This document shows positions 54,076-64,000 of a stretch of DNA of 64,000 nt, piece after piece (within the stretch, counting starts at the first letter, position 1; every line of letters starts with the position of its first letter). The translations under genes were made by a program, and so were the position numbers. A model generated the notes under the pieces. The model was not told the DNA's origin, searched no databases, and was given only the letters and a program-made list of their open reading frames with translations. The stretch is from Ramazzottius varieornatus (Eukaryota > Tardigrada > Eutardigrada > Parachela > Ramazzottiidae), in contig BDGG01000004.1 of the NCBI GenBank assembly GCA_001949185.1, positions 4,001,777 through 4,065,776 of the forward strand, written 5' to 3'.

Positions 54076-56682
54076 GGGAACCAAGAATCACCACGATGAT
54101 ATAACGGTGAATCTGGCGGCCAAGTTTTGATTACAAAACAGTCCAAGTTCACTGTGCTGCGACGCAGAATTTTCACCGCACCTTCTACAAGGTTTACAAA
54201 AAGAAATTGCACTGGAGAGACAAGAGCCAAATTTTTATAGAGCCCATTTTTTAACTTTTGTTTTCAGAATCGGTCTGTCCATTTGGCAACACAGCCTCAC
54301 ATTAGTATTTTTCAAGTAGCGTCGGGCTAGCGACTTTGCAATAATATTAGAATGAGAAAGTAAGCACAAGCGTTTCGCTTGGAGGGCGATACACCGGCTG
54401 GCGTATACCAGCTATACTATGACTACGAAGTTAATGGTCAATTGTATTCTGTAGATAGGTTTAGACTGTCTATTTTCGCTGCAGACCGTTCAGATGGCAA
54501 CAACGCTGATACTATTTTCAGCTTCGTTTCCTGCAACAGAAAAAACCCATCATTACGAGCATGTTACGTAAAGCCTCCTTGCAAAAACTCGCCATGTTCA
54601 CATGCTTCAGCGATCAGCTGACTGCATGTTCTGAATATTTATGGATTGGTTTGTCAGAGGAAAATACACTAAATTCCAACTACATTAGACAGAAAAGCCT
54701 TCGTTTTTCGAAGACCATTGCGCGAGTTCTCAGGGATAGTTTGGCGCGCTTGTCTTCTAATTTGCCGGAAAATATTCATGCAAACTCTAAATTTAACTCT
54801 GTTGATCGTGAACTACCTACTGTACTGGTCAACTGTGAAGGTGTTTACGGAAACTTAAATTGGGTCAGTACCTGCATCAGCAACTGGGGGTGCTTGTCCC
54901 ATAACAACATTACGCGGTAAGCTCTCCGCGCAGGTTGAAGTGAGGTCGCCGTAGGTATTAACGCCTGGGTTCCTGCTGCAGCGGCAGCAATTCTTTAGAG
55001 TTCGATGGCATTGAGCTTGCCATTACGATGGATACCAGAGTGGTGGTATCATGCGCCGGTCCGCCAGTGAGGACCTGCAAGTAGAAAGACGCGCGTGAGG
55101 ATGATGCACGTGTATTAGTTTAAGTGGTCGACTCAAGTACGTCCGTAAATCTTACGGTGTCACAATTCAAGACCTCTTACCATCAAATATTGTCCTGTGT
55201 ACGAATACCTGTTGATGCTCAGCTGAAAGTCCGTCCATCAGCAATACCGCGTAGGTGGACGACCCTTTGAGTACCTCCAACACGTGAGCACGAGCGTCAA
55301 TCGCGAACCCTCGGAACCCACGGTCATATGGTGTCGTTGTGTCGTCCTCGGTTCTTCGAGCCGAAAAAGGTGTTTCGAAAATTCTTACCTTCAAATTTGA
55401 CGGATCGTTACAGCAAAGATTGTGGTAAACTTTTCTAGCCTCGTTTTTTCCGCGGCGTACTGACACCGCGGCTATCGACGTAGAAGGTCGCCATCTGAGG
55501 TCTTCCGAAGAAGCCCTTGAAGACGGACGATAAACAAGGGACCCGAGCGTTGATACCGCTAAAGGTCTAAAAAGTACTGAAATTACTTAGCGCAGAAAGC
55601 ATAAATCCTTGTTCCTGGCCCCTCGGTTTCGGTTCCAACCCAAAATCAAGGAGCTTCGACAGCAGTAGAACCCTGGAGAAAGTTAGCCTGGTTTATGTTC
55701 TATCGCATGGAAGATTCGATTTCTCTGTTCTCAGGTGACAACATCTGCCCGAATTATATCGTCTTGATCTAGCGCATTCTCTTGGATCGTCTGGGTCTTT
55801 TCTTCGAGTTGGCGCGATGTCGATCAGGGTCCAGGATCTGACAACAATGATCAGTCTAGGGTCTGCCAACGACGCTGTTGGCCATATTCTTTAACCTGGC
55901 GCTCAAAGCCGGCATATTCGAGGTACACGGTGTCATGGACCAACTTAAAGCTCTGTAAGCCATATTTGTATGGCAAACTGCTGGTCATATTAACTTTTAC
56001 CTGGCTTTACGTTTTACGGCCAAGGGCCATTCACCCGACGACCACATCTTGGCCAGCTGCGATCGTCCGCTGGTAATGGCAATGAAAAATCATCTGCTCA
56101 AGTTGATGAGTCAGTTTTCATCTTGAACTGCATTTTGCCGATGCTGCACTTGTTGTAGGCCAGTGCTGAGCACTTTGAAATCATAGACGGTGCGACTAAC
56201 TTACATGTACATGGCTCGTTGAATCAAAAGCGGCCATTCCATAGTTTCACTGACTTTTTACTTTCGAAGCCGGTGTTTTCACAGTTAATCACGTCAGTCT
56301 AGTGTTTGAACAGTTATTAGAACAATGCGCCTTATATTCCCAGATTCATCCATTTCGCTATCCTGTTTCATAATCGACTGGATTTCAAAACAGAGTCAAC
56401 CAGAGAATACACAAAAGGAGTTTTGCGTTTGAGAGGGAACGGGCTCAGTTTCAATTGGGTAGGTCCACCTGGGAGGCCTCCCCTTTCCCGTCACACCACG
56501 CCCTTCCGGTGCCTGTGTGAAAAATTTCGATGTTGTTTGTTTGTTGATTGTTGATTAAAAACGAGCCCATTGTGGGGCCTGAGCCTGAGGCGTCCAGCCA
56601 GCGTTTCCATTGATTTTGGAAGGGATCTTTCTCCAACGGTTGTGGAGGATGCTAGTCCTGTTTTCTTGGAAGCTCTGTCAGA
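54076..56682. other. Intergenic stretch with one possible minus-strand exon
   Basis: Mostly without recognisable content. On the minus strand, 55466-55167 reads RKVYHNLCCNDPSNLK up to a GTAAG donor, then FAIDARAHVLEVLKGSSTYA and LLMDGLSAEHQQ up to another GT. Both look coding, but I could not join them in phase or find further exons. A plus-strand frame at 54379-54621 has no supporting context. Confidence 0.4.
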
Positions 56683-56961
56683 ATGATGCTGCGTAGTGCG
56701 GGACTTCGACGGACCTTACCAGTCATGGCTAACTCTGACCGTTCTTTGCAGTGTTACGGATCCTTGGGAAGTCGACAGTGTTCCGTACGAAAAGCGCCCG
56801 TCGTCGTCGGATCTCCTCCGTCATTCTCTTCAGCACAGTCAAATCATCGCGTTCTACCGGCGGATCCTTCTTCGGCACGTTCCTCCTCGTCATTCCATAA
56901 ACAAGCAGGCCCAGCTTTGGATCGCTTTCCAGTCTACAATCATCCAGCATCATCGGTGACG
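56683..56961 (+). CDS. Possible 5' coding exon of the ETS gene
   Basis: An open frame from an ATG at 56683 (or from a TTTGCAG acceptor at 56751) ends exactly at a GTGAGT donor at 56962 in phase 0. It reads S/P-rich sequence (PSFSSAQSNHRVLPADPSSA). A 42-nt phase-0 stretch at 57277-57318 (TLKQYLSKIDENVL) between AG and GT could follow. Both would splice in frame to the exon beginning at 58914 (NARMYPP), extending the ETS protein N-terminally. They could equally be 5' UTR or chance. Confidence 0.3.
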
Positions 56962-58627
56962 GTGAGTGCAGTAGATTCCAAGTTGGTGTTCCCAGCCATA
57001 CTGTACGTGCTAATGAGAGTCCTAATACGTCGAATCTCGCTTGGACAGTGTCCCTTTGTCCTGGTAATGCTTCTAGGTTGTCCGTTCAAGATTCGTGTGG
57101 CCTTCCAGAAGGATAACCGAAAAATCTCCTGGCGGTTAGTTCTTGACGCCCCTAAACAATTGACTTGATTGCGTTGATCTGTGCTTTTGTCGATGAGAAC
57201 GCGCGCGTCGAAAGTCTGTCTGGCGCAGTTTTCCGTTTCTAATTGGGATGTTTGACCACCGCTGTTTCGTTCTTAGACTCTCAAGCAGTATCTTAGCAAG
57301 ATTGACGAGAATGTTTTGGTGAGGGACAACAGGAAGGAGACACCAGCTAAGAGTCCAGCCTGTATGGACAACAACGCAGGGACCAAGCTTACAGTTTGGC
57401 CTCGCGTTGTAAAGACAGGCTTTCCCTTCGAATTTCTGTTATTTCAGAATGGTCTCGTTTTCTTTCTGAAGTGCAAGAGCTTCGTTGAAGGCGAGATCAA
57501 CGTCCTCCGTTGCGGAGTCAGTTGTTATTGTCTGCACGTGAGATGCAAGTCGGCAGATTTGGAGGCAACTGGTGGCGCACTTTGTTGCATACACAAAGCT
57601 TGCCAGAGAAAGCGAGGCCTGTTGATCTACAATATCAACATTCAATAATAACACCACATCGTTTGACGAAAACCAGTCGAAATATTCAAGAGCGACGTAC
57701 AGTACGATGATGAGCAACGGCACGGTCAATGTACTTTACATCTTTCGATGCTGCGGAAAAGGCTTAGATTTCAGTCAGCGTAGGCACTTGAAAGCCTTTG
57801 CACTAGTTTTTGCCGGTATTGTCTCGCTGACTCGGCGCAATCTGGGCAGCTCAAAATAGTTCAATCAGACCCGAGTATTTTGCCGGCACTTTCGAGGGCC
57901 AAAGTGGCTTGACCGGCGACGCTAATAGGAAAACACGCGAGAGTCGCGCGACAGATAAGTTTCTGTCGACGTTGCAAATATTCTCTAAATGCCCTATTAT
58001 ATTCTAGATCGGAATTCCACTCATCTTGACCCCAATTTGGGGCAGAAAATTGCTTTAAAACGGCAAGAATAGTTCCTCGGAAAACAGATTATTGCACTGT
58101 TTTGCGATACAACTTTCAAGTTAATGCAAAGGTTTGCCGGATTGTTTTAGAAAATTATTGAATACTCTTGTTGAAGTTTCGTCGGTTGGTAGCCCAATGG
58201 GATGGTAGAAGGCAGTGAGGGTAATTTTTTGTAGGTAATCGCTAATGCACGGTTGCATTTTTTTCTCGGCGAGAGGGAGGATCTCTCATCCGTCATAAAA
58301 GCCGTGCGCCGCTCAAGTGAAGTTGGCTGGACGTAAATTATGCGGAACATTGAAATGTTCAGCTGTCAGGAGTAATAATGTCCCCGCTCGACAGTTATCA
58401 TATTGCAACATGCAACTGTTGTGACTGCGCCTGTAAAACTGCTGACAGATGATCACAGATCGGGCAAGTAAAGGTCTAATGAGCATCGGCATTTTTGTCC
58501 CGTCAGAGCGGTTATGAACGATGAGTGACTTGTTTGTGGCTTCACCGGCCTCTTTTTCCATCGGCGGTAAAGTGGAGAGGAGGTTTGCTATCGTGACTTC
58601 GGGGAACCGCGATATGCTAGACTGCGA

Positions 58628-58765
58628 ACCTGGTCCTGATGAAGTTTTTGTTCGAGCAAGTTGTTTCCTCAAGTGACGCATACTCTCAGTGTTATTAGCT
58701 GGGAACGTGAGCTTTTTGATAAAACGATCTGGCCAGGCTTGGGTGTCGAAGAGTCTAACTCCCAA
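58628..58765 (+). repeat. Fold-back repeat copy 7 (ETS upstream or first intron)
   Basis: Inner left arm TTTCCTCAAGTGACGCA and loop CTCAGTGTTATTAGCTGGGAA are clear. The right inner arm is degraded, but the outer right arm GATCTGGCCAGGC persists. It lies 160 bp before the first certain ETS exon. Confidence 0.7.
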
Positions 58766-58922
58766 CTAAATACTGATTACTGCGGAACTTTTCTGACTGC
58801 TTTGTAGCTTCGTGGTTTGAGGGTGTTCCGTTCGACGAATATTTATGTCCAATGGAATTACTGTTGGAATGTCTTCGTCCTGAGTCCTGACGACTGATAT
58901 CTTGGTTTTGCAGAACGCCAGA

Positions 58923-61445
58923 ATGTACCCGCCAGAAACGGCAGTGGCTCCACCTACAACAGGAGGTTCACCGGCCGCCTCTTCGCAGATCCAGGAGGTC
59001 TTCCACACCCAGCATCGGTCTGCCTACCAGAACAACGTTCAGAACCAGTCCATGCAAAGCTTTGATCACACTTCTTTACACCCCGGGTCGAATAAGAATC
59101 ACAACGGCACTCCAAACGTTAGCTTCACGCATTCCTCAAGTTACCCAGTCATCACGCGCACTTCCGGTAACTTCGATTCCTCACAATATAACGGTGGACA
59201 TGGACAGCCGCTCCCGCCTTTGGCTCACTTCAATGAATACATCGCGAAGACTCAGATGACCGCGGGTACGTTTCCAGTATCTTTTCAAGAAACCAGGAGT
59301 GGAACATACTTTGGAATAACTTGAATTAACTTGGGGCGCCGGCAAACAATTTGAGCAAGATCGTTTCCCAAGTCGCGCACAGCAAAGCCAAATCAACCAC
59401 GATACGCGTCACTTGAAATTACGATCATTTTTAACCTCATTTGCCGGCTTCTCAGTTAGTATGAGCGAGGTCGACGAAATTACGTCGAGCGATATTAGCT
59501 TCTCTGAACTGAGCTTTCATTTTCTTTGCAGCTCTGAATCGGAACCCATATGGTATAGCGGCGTCGGAAGGGCACGGCGCAGAATTGCCTACCAAGCGTA
59601 TATGTGCCTGGAACCCAGCAGATGTCGCGTCGTTTTTCCGTGCTGTTGCGCGCGACAACGGTCAAGACCCTTCGCGCTTGAACGTGGGTAAGCTGTACGG
59701 TTTGGATGGACCAGCCCTTCTTCGGCTAGATGAGATCGACTTTCTGGAACGAGACCCAATGAACGGCGCACAGTGGTATAGGGCCCTGCGCAAATTTGTC
59801 GACCGCCGTAAGTCCTTGCCTCTCTTCTTCCACTCTTACGTTGTTCTGATCTCAGAAAAAAGAATTTGTAAATCAAGTTTGCATACTACATTGTTGGTGG
59901 TTATTTTCTCTGCAGCTCAAGTGGGTATGTTCACACCGAAGATGGAGCCAGGAGAAACATCGCCATACGTAACTGATCCTCATGCCCCATTCCTCACATC
60001 ACAACAATCAAGTGGTACGAAGGCTGTTTTCGGTAAATCTTTTGAGTCTTTCACTCGAAAACAGTTTTAATTTGGTTAAAAATTTAAACCGTCTGGAAAA
60101 TTGGGAGTTTGACAAGCAAGCGACAGGGTCGGTTTTTCAAGTGGCGCACATTTCAGCCGTATTGGCCGACAGCGTGCGCCACTTGGCAAAGACAATCTTG
60201 GCCTCAGTATCTATATCTACATCTATATCGGGTTTGGTTTTTCTCGCCACTTCAGAGTCTCACAAGTTGCTAAATGCTTTGCTATGACTGAACATGTCTC
60301 TTTCTGTCAGCAGGCCCCTTCCACGACGACTACTCGGAATACATCCAAGAGTCCTTCACGAAGGACGAGTTTGACGACATTGATATAGCAGACTCGAGCG
60401 TCGTGTACGGAAATGGTCCTCAACAGCTTCACTACGCACCTTCTCATACTAGTCAGACGTTCAACGGAAACACCGTAGTTTTCCAGAACTTCTCACCCAT
60501 GAGCCTCTGTGGAACCAGCATGACTAGTGACGGAACGGAGACAGTCAAAACAGGTATGAGTCTTCCTTTTGTTAATACTATACATTACTAGATTTGGTGC
60601 TTTATCGCTGTGGCTGATTTTTTCGGGGTTGTAGATCTAGATTCCGACATGGAGAGTAGCCGAAGCTGCACTCGATCGTCTTACACGGACAACATGAGCG
60701 GACAAAGCCTGTCAAGCTACAACTTTGAAAGTGTCTCTCCTCGCTGGTCTTCTTCCAGCCCTGAAAGCTCCTCCTCCAAACGGCAGTTCAAGCCGAGTCC
60801 CAAATCCGAAAAGCTAAAGAAGTCGAGCAGCAAACACGGTAGGTTGCTTTCAATTTTTTGATCGAAAGTCCAACCCGGAAATCCTTGGAAGTTCATCGAT
60901 GTTTCTGCTGCAGGAACCAGAGGCAACCACTTGTGGGAGTTTGTCGTTAAGCTCCTGAAGAACCCTGTCCAGGACGGAAAGCAAATCATCAAATGGGAGA
61001 ACAAAGCAGAAGGTGTTTTCCGGTTCGTGGAGTCGGAGAAGGTCGCCAAGCTGTGGGGCCAACAGAAGGCCAATCCCCGAATGACGTACGAGAAACTGAG
61101 CCGTGCTATGAGGTAAGACCCAGTTTGCGCAGTATCTTTTATTCGTAACTCACGAAGGAAAATAGCAGTGCTCTCTTACAAAATTACCCTTCTGTAAACT
61201 GACGATACCGTCCTGGTTTTGCATGTTCTTTCTGAACTTGAATGGGATCTTGCTTCTCTTAACTTCGTGCGACTATGGAATGCTGCCTGTTTGCTTTTTG
61301 CACGATGCATGACTTCTTCTAACGAAAGCGTTCTCTTTCCTTCAGGACGTATTATGGTAGCAAGATCCTGGAACCGGTTGCCAAAAACGGGAGATATCCC
61401 AAGAAGCTTGTATATAAATTCGGGTCGAAAGTAAACTGGGCCTGA
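58923..61445 (+). CDS. ETS transcription factor with Pointed domain (ESE/ELF3-EHF type)
   Basis: ESE-class ETS factors bind GGAA sites and control epithelial differentiation in animals. Seven exons close to 492 residues: 58923-59265, 59532-59807, 59916-60032, 60314-60553, 60635-60838, 60914-61112 and 61346-61445. The SAM/Pointed domain occupies about residues 137-205 (WNPADVASFFRAVARDNG, LYGLDGPALLRLDEIDFLER, QWYRALRKF). A serine-rich activation region and a basic stretch (KSEKLKKSSSKHG) precede the ETS domain at about 393-488 (GNHLWEFVVKLLKNP, IKWENKAEGVFRFVESEKVA, MTYEKLSRAMR, LVYKFGSKVNWA then stop). The wording of the DNA-binding helices fits ESE/ELF rather than ETS1. Start choice: first ATG after a TTTTGCAG acceptor; upstream coding exons are possible. 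Confidence 0.93.
59331..59455 (-). repeat. Fold-back repeat copy 8 (ETS intron)
   Basis: Inner arms TTTCCCAAGTCGCGCA and GCGTCACTTGAAAT flank a loop AAGCCAAATCAACC. Outer arms GGGCGCCGGCAAACAA and TTTGCCGGCTTCTC pair. Confidence 0.82.
60100..60210 (+). repeat. Fold-back repeat copy 9 (ETS intron)
   Basis: Inner arms TTCAAGTGGCGCAC and GTGCGCCACTTGGCAAA are perfect over 13 bp and flank a loop CAGCCGTATTGGCCGACAG. The outer left arm starts TTGGGAGTTTGACAAG. Confidence 0.85.
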
Positions 61446-62949
61446 ACCCTCTCCTTGTTGATCTTTTCTTGTTCCTTCTGATACCCTGTCTTATTACTCT
61501 GATACATTTTCTTGCTCTCCCTTCGCTTGCATGGACTTCAGTCCTCCAGACGTTTTCGCTGTTGCGCTCTTCTCGTGTCCGTTATCTCCGTACTGTTGTT
61601 TCGTCAGGATGGATCTTGCCAAAGCTGAACATGATATAAAACATCCCGGTGTCGTACAATATCTTCATTTGTTTCTTTCCTTCTGCGCAGATACTATTAC
61701 AAGAGCAGGATTCTTCTTCCAGTCATCGGCAGACGTCTGGTGTACCAGTTCGGACCAAAAGCCTCGGGTTGGCGCTCTTCGACCTGCTAGTGAGCTAGTG
61801 CTAACTTCCTGGTATGTTATGGCTGGTTGTCGGGTTCCCGTGCGTTACCGGATGGTACGAGCCATTTAGAGAGTTCTTTGATTAAATTGGTTAAGTTCCC
61901 CGCCTCTATATAGTTTAGGATGTTAGTCATGTTATCTTTCCGTTCCATTGGAGTTCCTTCTAAAGTTCCCCGAAGTTTGCAAACTTATGCTCGCTTCTTT
62001 GTTGTTTGTTTTCTCCGCGGCATCATATTCAAGTTTCTTGTTATGTTTCGTGGTGGATAGGTCTTCTTGTTACTCTTTCTTGTTTCATACATGGTGGAAA
62101 ATAGTCGTTTTTAGAATCAACGCCCAGCGAGAATGACTGGAGTTTTGTGTTTCGTCTTACCATTTAAACTTGTGGTCTCTGGCCGGTACAAGAACAAATT
62201 AAAGCCTGATGGTTGTCTGGCTTGACAGTTTCCCGAAGGTCTTTCTGAATTACTCGTACGCAAAGCCGATAGCGCCGAGACTGGCAACAAAAACTAAAGC
62301 GTGAATATTCAACTTTCGATGGATGCGTAGTTTCTGGATCACCGTACAGGTGGAATGGTTCCTCATTGAAATCTTGTTTGCTGTACGTAGTATCGCTATC
62401 AGCTTTGATGTATTTGCCCTGACGGCTTTACGACATAGCGTTGGCTGGACTTTAGCCCCACTCGAACCACTCTGAGCAGGGCGAAGGTTCCCGAAGTTCG
62501 ACAGAGACGCACAGTCACTTGCAGTTGGACGGAACTATGAGAAATGTCCGGCGGTGCAGGACGAGCACATCGAGCCCAGGCCCATGAACTGAGCGAGCTG
62601 GAGAGCTGAGCATTGTACTACAGTTTTCTTCCATCTTTCCCGTTTAGAAAAATGAGTCTGCTGTTATCAGAGAGTGACGCATGTTTTATCGCAATTAAGG
62701 ACGGACATTTGTTTGGAGTTGACGCTTAAGGTAAACAGTGAGTGGGTTTATCACACCTGCGAACGGGTCTGATAAGGAATTCCGTATGTATTGTATCGCG
62801 AAACGAGAGCCACCGTCGGCACGTTGTTTCGGTTCAGCATTCCAACAACGTCGCTTGCCACTAGAACGTAGATCACAGTACTTCGCCAGAAAACAAAATA
62901 CTTCACGGGACAGGATTACTGGAATAACCGACGACCCAATCAACTCATC
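61446..62949. other. ETS 3' flank and tetraspanin upstream region
   Basis: 1.5 kb of T-rich sequence after the ETS stop, then about 0.5 kb before the tetraspanin start. No coding exon was recognised. A weak half copy of the fold-back repeat (GTGACGCATGTTTTAT) is near 62674. Confidence 0.5.
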
Positions 62950-63933
62950 ATGGCCTTAGAGAAGAACCGGTATTACGTGGTCTCGAAGTTCATTCTGTTC
63001 TTCGTAACGATCCTATATTTCGTGAGTATAAATACATCTTTTTCGCTGCTCTCTGGCTTCCCGTTTGACTCTCGAGAAAAAAACTCACATTTCTCCTTAC
63101 AGATGTTCGGGGTTGTTCTCTTCGGATTATCCGTGTGGATTCTTGCCGATCCCAACCAAGGAAAATACGTACGACGTCTGAGACTTCGAGATGTACAAGC
63201 AGGAGCTGGAATAATTCTAACGTCCTCCATCCTGCTAGTTATCACCTCTTTTGTTGGATGCGCGGCTCTCAATGGTAGCAAAAAACCCAAAACGATGACT
63301 GCGGTAAGTGTTTATCGTTGTGCAGTCTCGGGTTGTCAAGAGTAGTCCACGAAGTGATCTGCTCCAGGAACCCAATTCACAACCGGAAGTCTGTCACATA
63401 GGCGGCGCCACTTTCGGCCTGGCTCGCTTCGTTTTACATGTAACATTCGCGGCTAATATATGGGATCACTATTTCTAGTACTTCGCTCTACAAATTATCA
63501 CCCTTATCCTTCTGTTCTCTGGATCCATATTCATGCTGGCGCGAACCAAAAGCTACCAGAGCGCTATCGACTGGGAGATCGAGCGTGCTGTGCTGGAATA
63601 CGACAACCGAGGACCCAACAGAGGAGAAGCTGAAGAGTTTCTTGACGTTCTCCAGACACATGTAAGGTTTACCAGGACGTTTTCATCGTCCCTTAGGTAT
63701 CTTTTTTCGTAGTACTTAAATGCGATATCATCGCAAATTTCGCGTTACAGCTGATGTGTTGTGGTGGAGAGTCTCCTAATGACTACCGCATCCGCGGGAT
63801 CCCAGAGTCTTGCCGACGTCCTTGGCTATCAGGAACCAGTCAGATGTGGGGCTGCAAGGAAGTCACCAAACGATGGATCAAGTACAACACCGATGCCACG
63901 GCGGGAGTCGGTCTGTTCGTCTGTTCTATGCTG
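62950..63933 (+). CDS. Tetraspanin, 3' end beyond the window
   Basis: Tetraspanins are four-pass membrane proteins that organise membrane microdomains. Four phase-0 exons (62950-63021, 63103-63303, 63479-63661, 63751-63933) give 213 residues before the window ends. A short cytoplasmic start (MALEKNRYYVVSK) leads into TM1 (FILFFVTILYFMFGVVLFGL). After a small loop, TM2 (AGIILTSSILLVITSFVGCA) and TM3 (FALQIITLILLFSGSIFML) follow. The large extracellular loop contains the diagnostic CCG (LMCCGGESPNDY), then further cysteines (ESCRRPW, GCKEV). The loop's final cysteine and the entry to TM4 (VGLFVCSML) are near the donor at 63934. The subfamily cannot be decided from this part. Confidence 0.88.
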
Positions 63934-64000
63934 GTAAGAATGCGCAAGTCCGTGGTACACTAGATTTCCCATAGTTTCGATGATTGACCGGCATAACCCT

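Overview
This window is eukaryotic nuclear DNA from a compact animal genome. Genes are split into many short exons by introns mostly of about 45-110 bp with GT...AG borders. Neighbouring genes lie on both strands with short spacers, and every recognisable product is a metazoan family: NFI, DOT1L, TRPC, INTS11, MED30, THUMPD1, FHIP2, SH3RF/POSH, an ESE/ELF-type ETS factor and a tetraspanin. The gene density and the insect-like TRPC pore suggest an ecdysozoan. A tardigrade is my best guess, but that is inference. No prokaryotic, organellar or viral genes were seen.

Layout. 0.1-1.2 kb (+): C3orf33-like, with an unresolved reading-phase break. 1.95-2.75 kb (+): unidentified coiled-coil protein. 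3.7-6.9 kb (-): nuclear factor I without its first exon. 6.9-12.3 kb: mostly empty, with one possible exon carrying a KEN box. 12.3-13.5 kb (-): SLAIN-like microtubule plus-end protein. 14.4-14.6 kb: small TA-flanked inverted-repeat element. 15.2-20.0 kb (-): DOT1 histone methyltransferase in 22 exons. 20-30 kb: a gene desert. 30.1-36.6 kb (+): TRPC channel in 18 exons. 37.0-38.7 kb: a divergent pair, a new 111-residue protein (-) and THUMPD1 (+). 39.0-42.1 kb (-): FHIP2. 43.8-47.0 kb (+): INTS11. 47.1-48.2 kb (-): MED30-like. 48.4-48.8 kb (-): 126-residue unknown. 50.0-52.1 kb (+): reduced POSH. 53.7-54.1 kb (+): 82-residue unknown. 56.7-61.4 kb (+): ETS factor. 62.95 kb to the window edge (+): tetraspanin.

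For the main genes I traced splice sites by eye and checked that exon lengths give one open frame. This closed exactly for NFI (after the missing exon), SLAIN-like, DOT1, TRPC, THUMPD1, FHIP2, INTS11, MED30, POSH, ETS and the small genes.

The most interesting non-coding signal is a dispersed fold-back repeat of about 110-145 bp. It has at least nine copies in 64 kb, long inverted arms centred on AAGTGGCGCA / TGCGCCACTT, and a conserved asymmetric loop containing TTGGCTG. Five copies lie inside introns of DOT1, TRPC, MED30 and the ETS gene. Other highlights are 12-, 24- and 27-nt microexons, a 31-nt intron, and a POSH protein that has lost its internal SH3 domains. The genes share no single pathway, although several act in chromatin and transcription (NFI, DOT1, INTS11, MED30, ETS).
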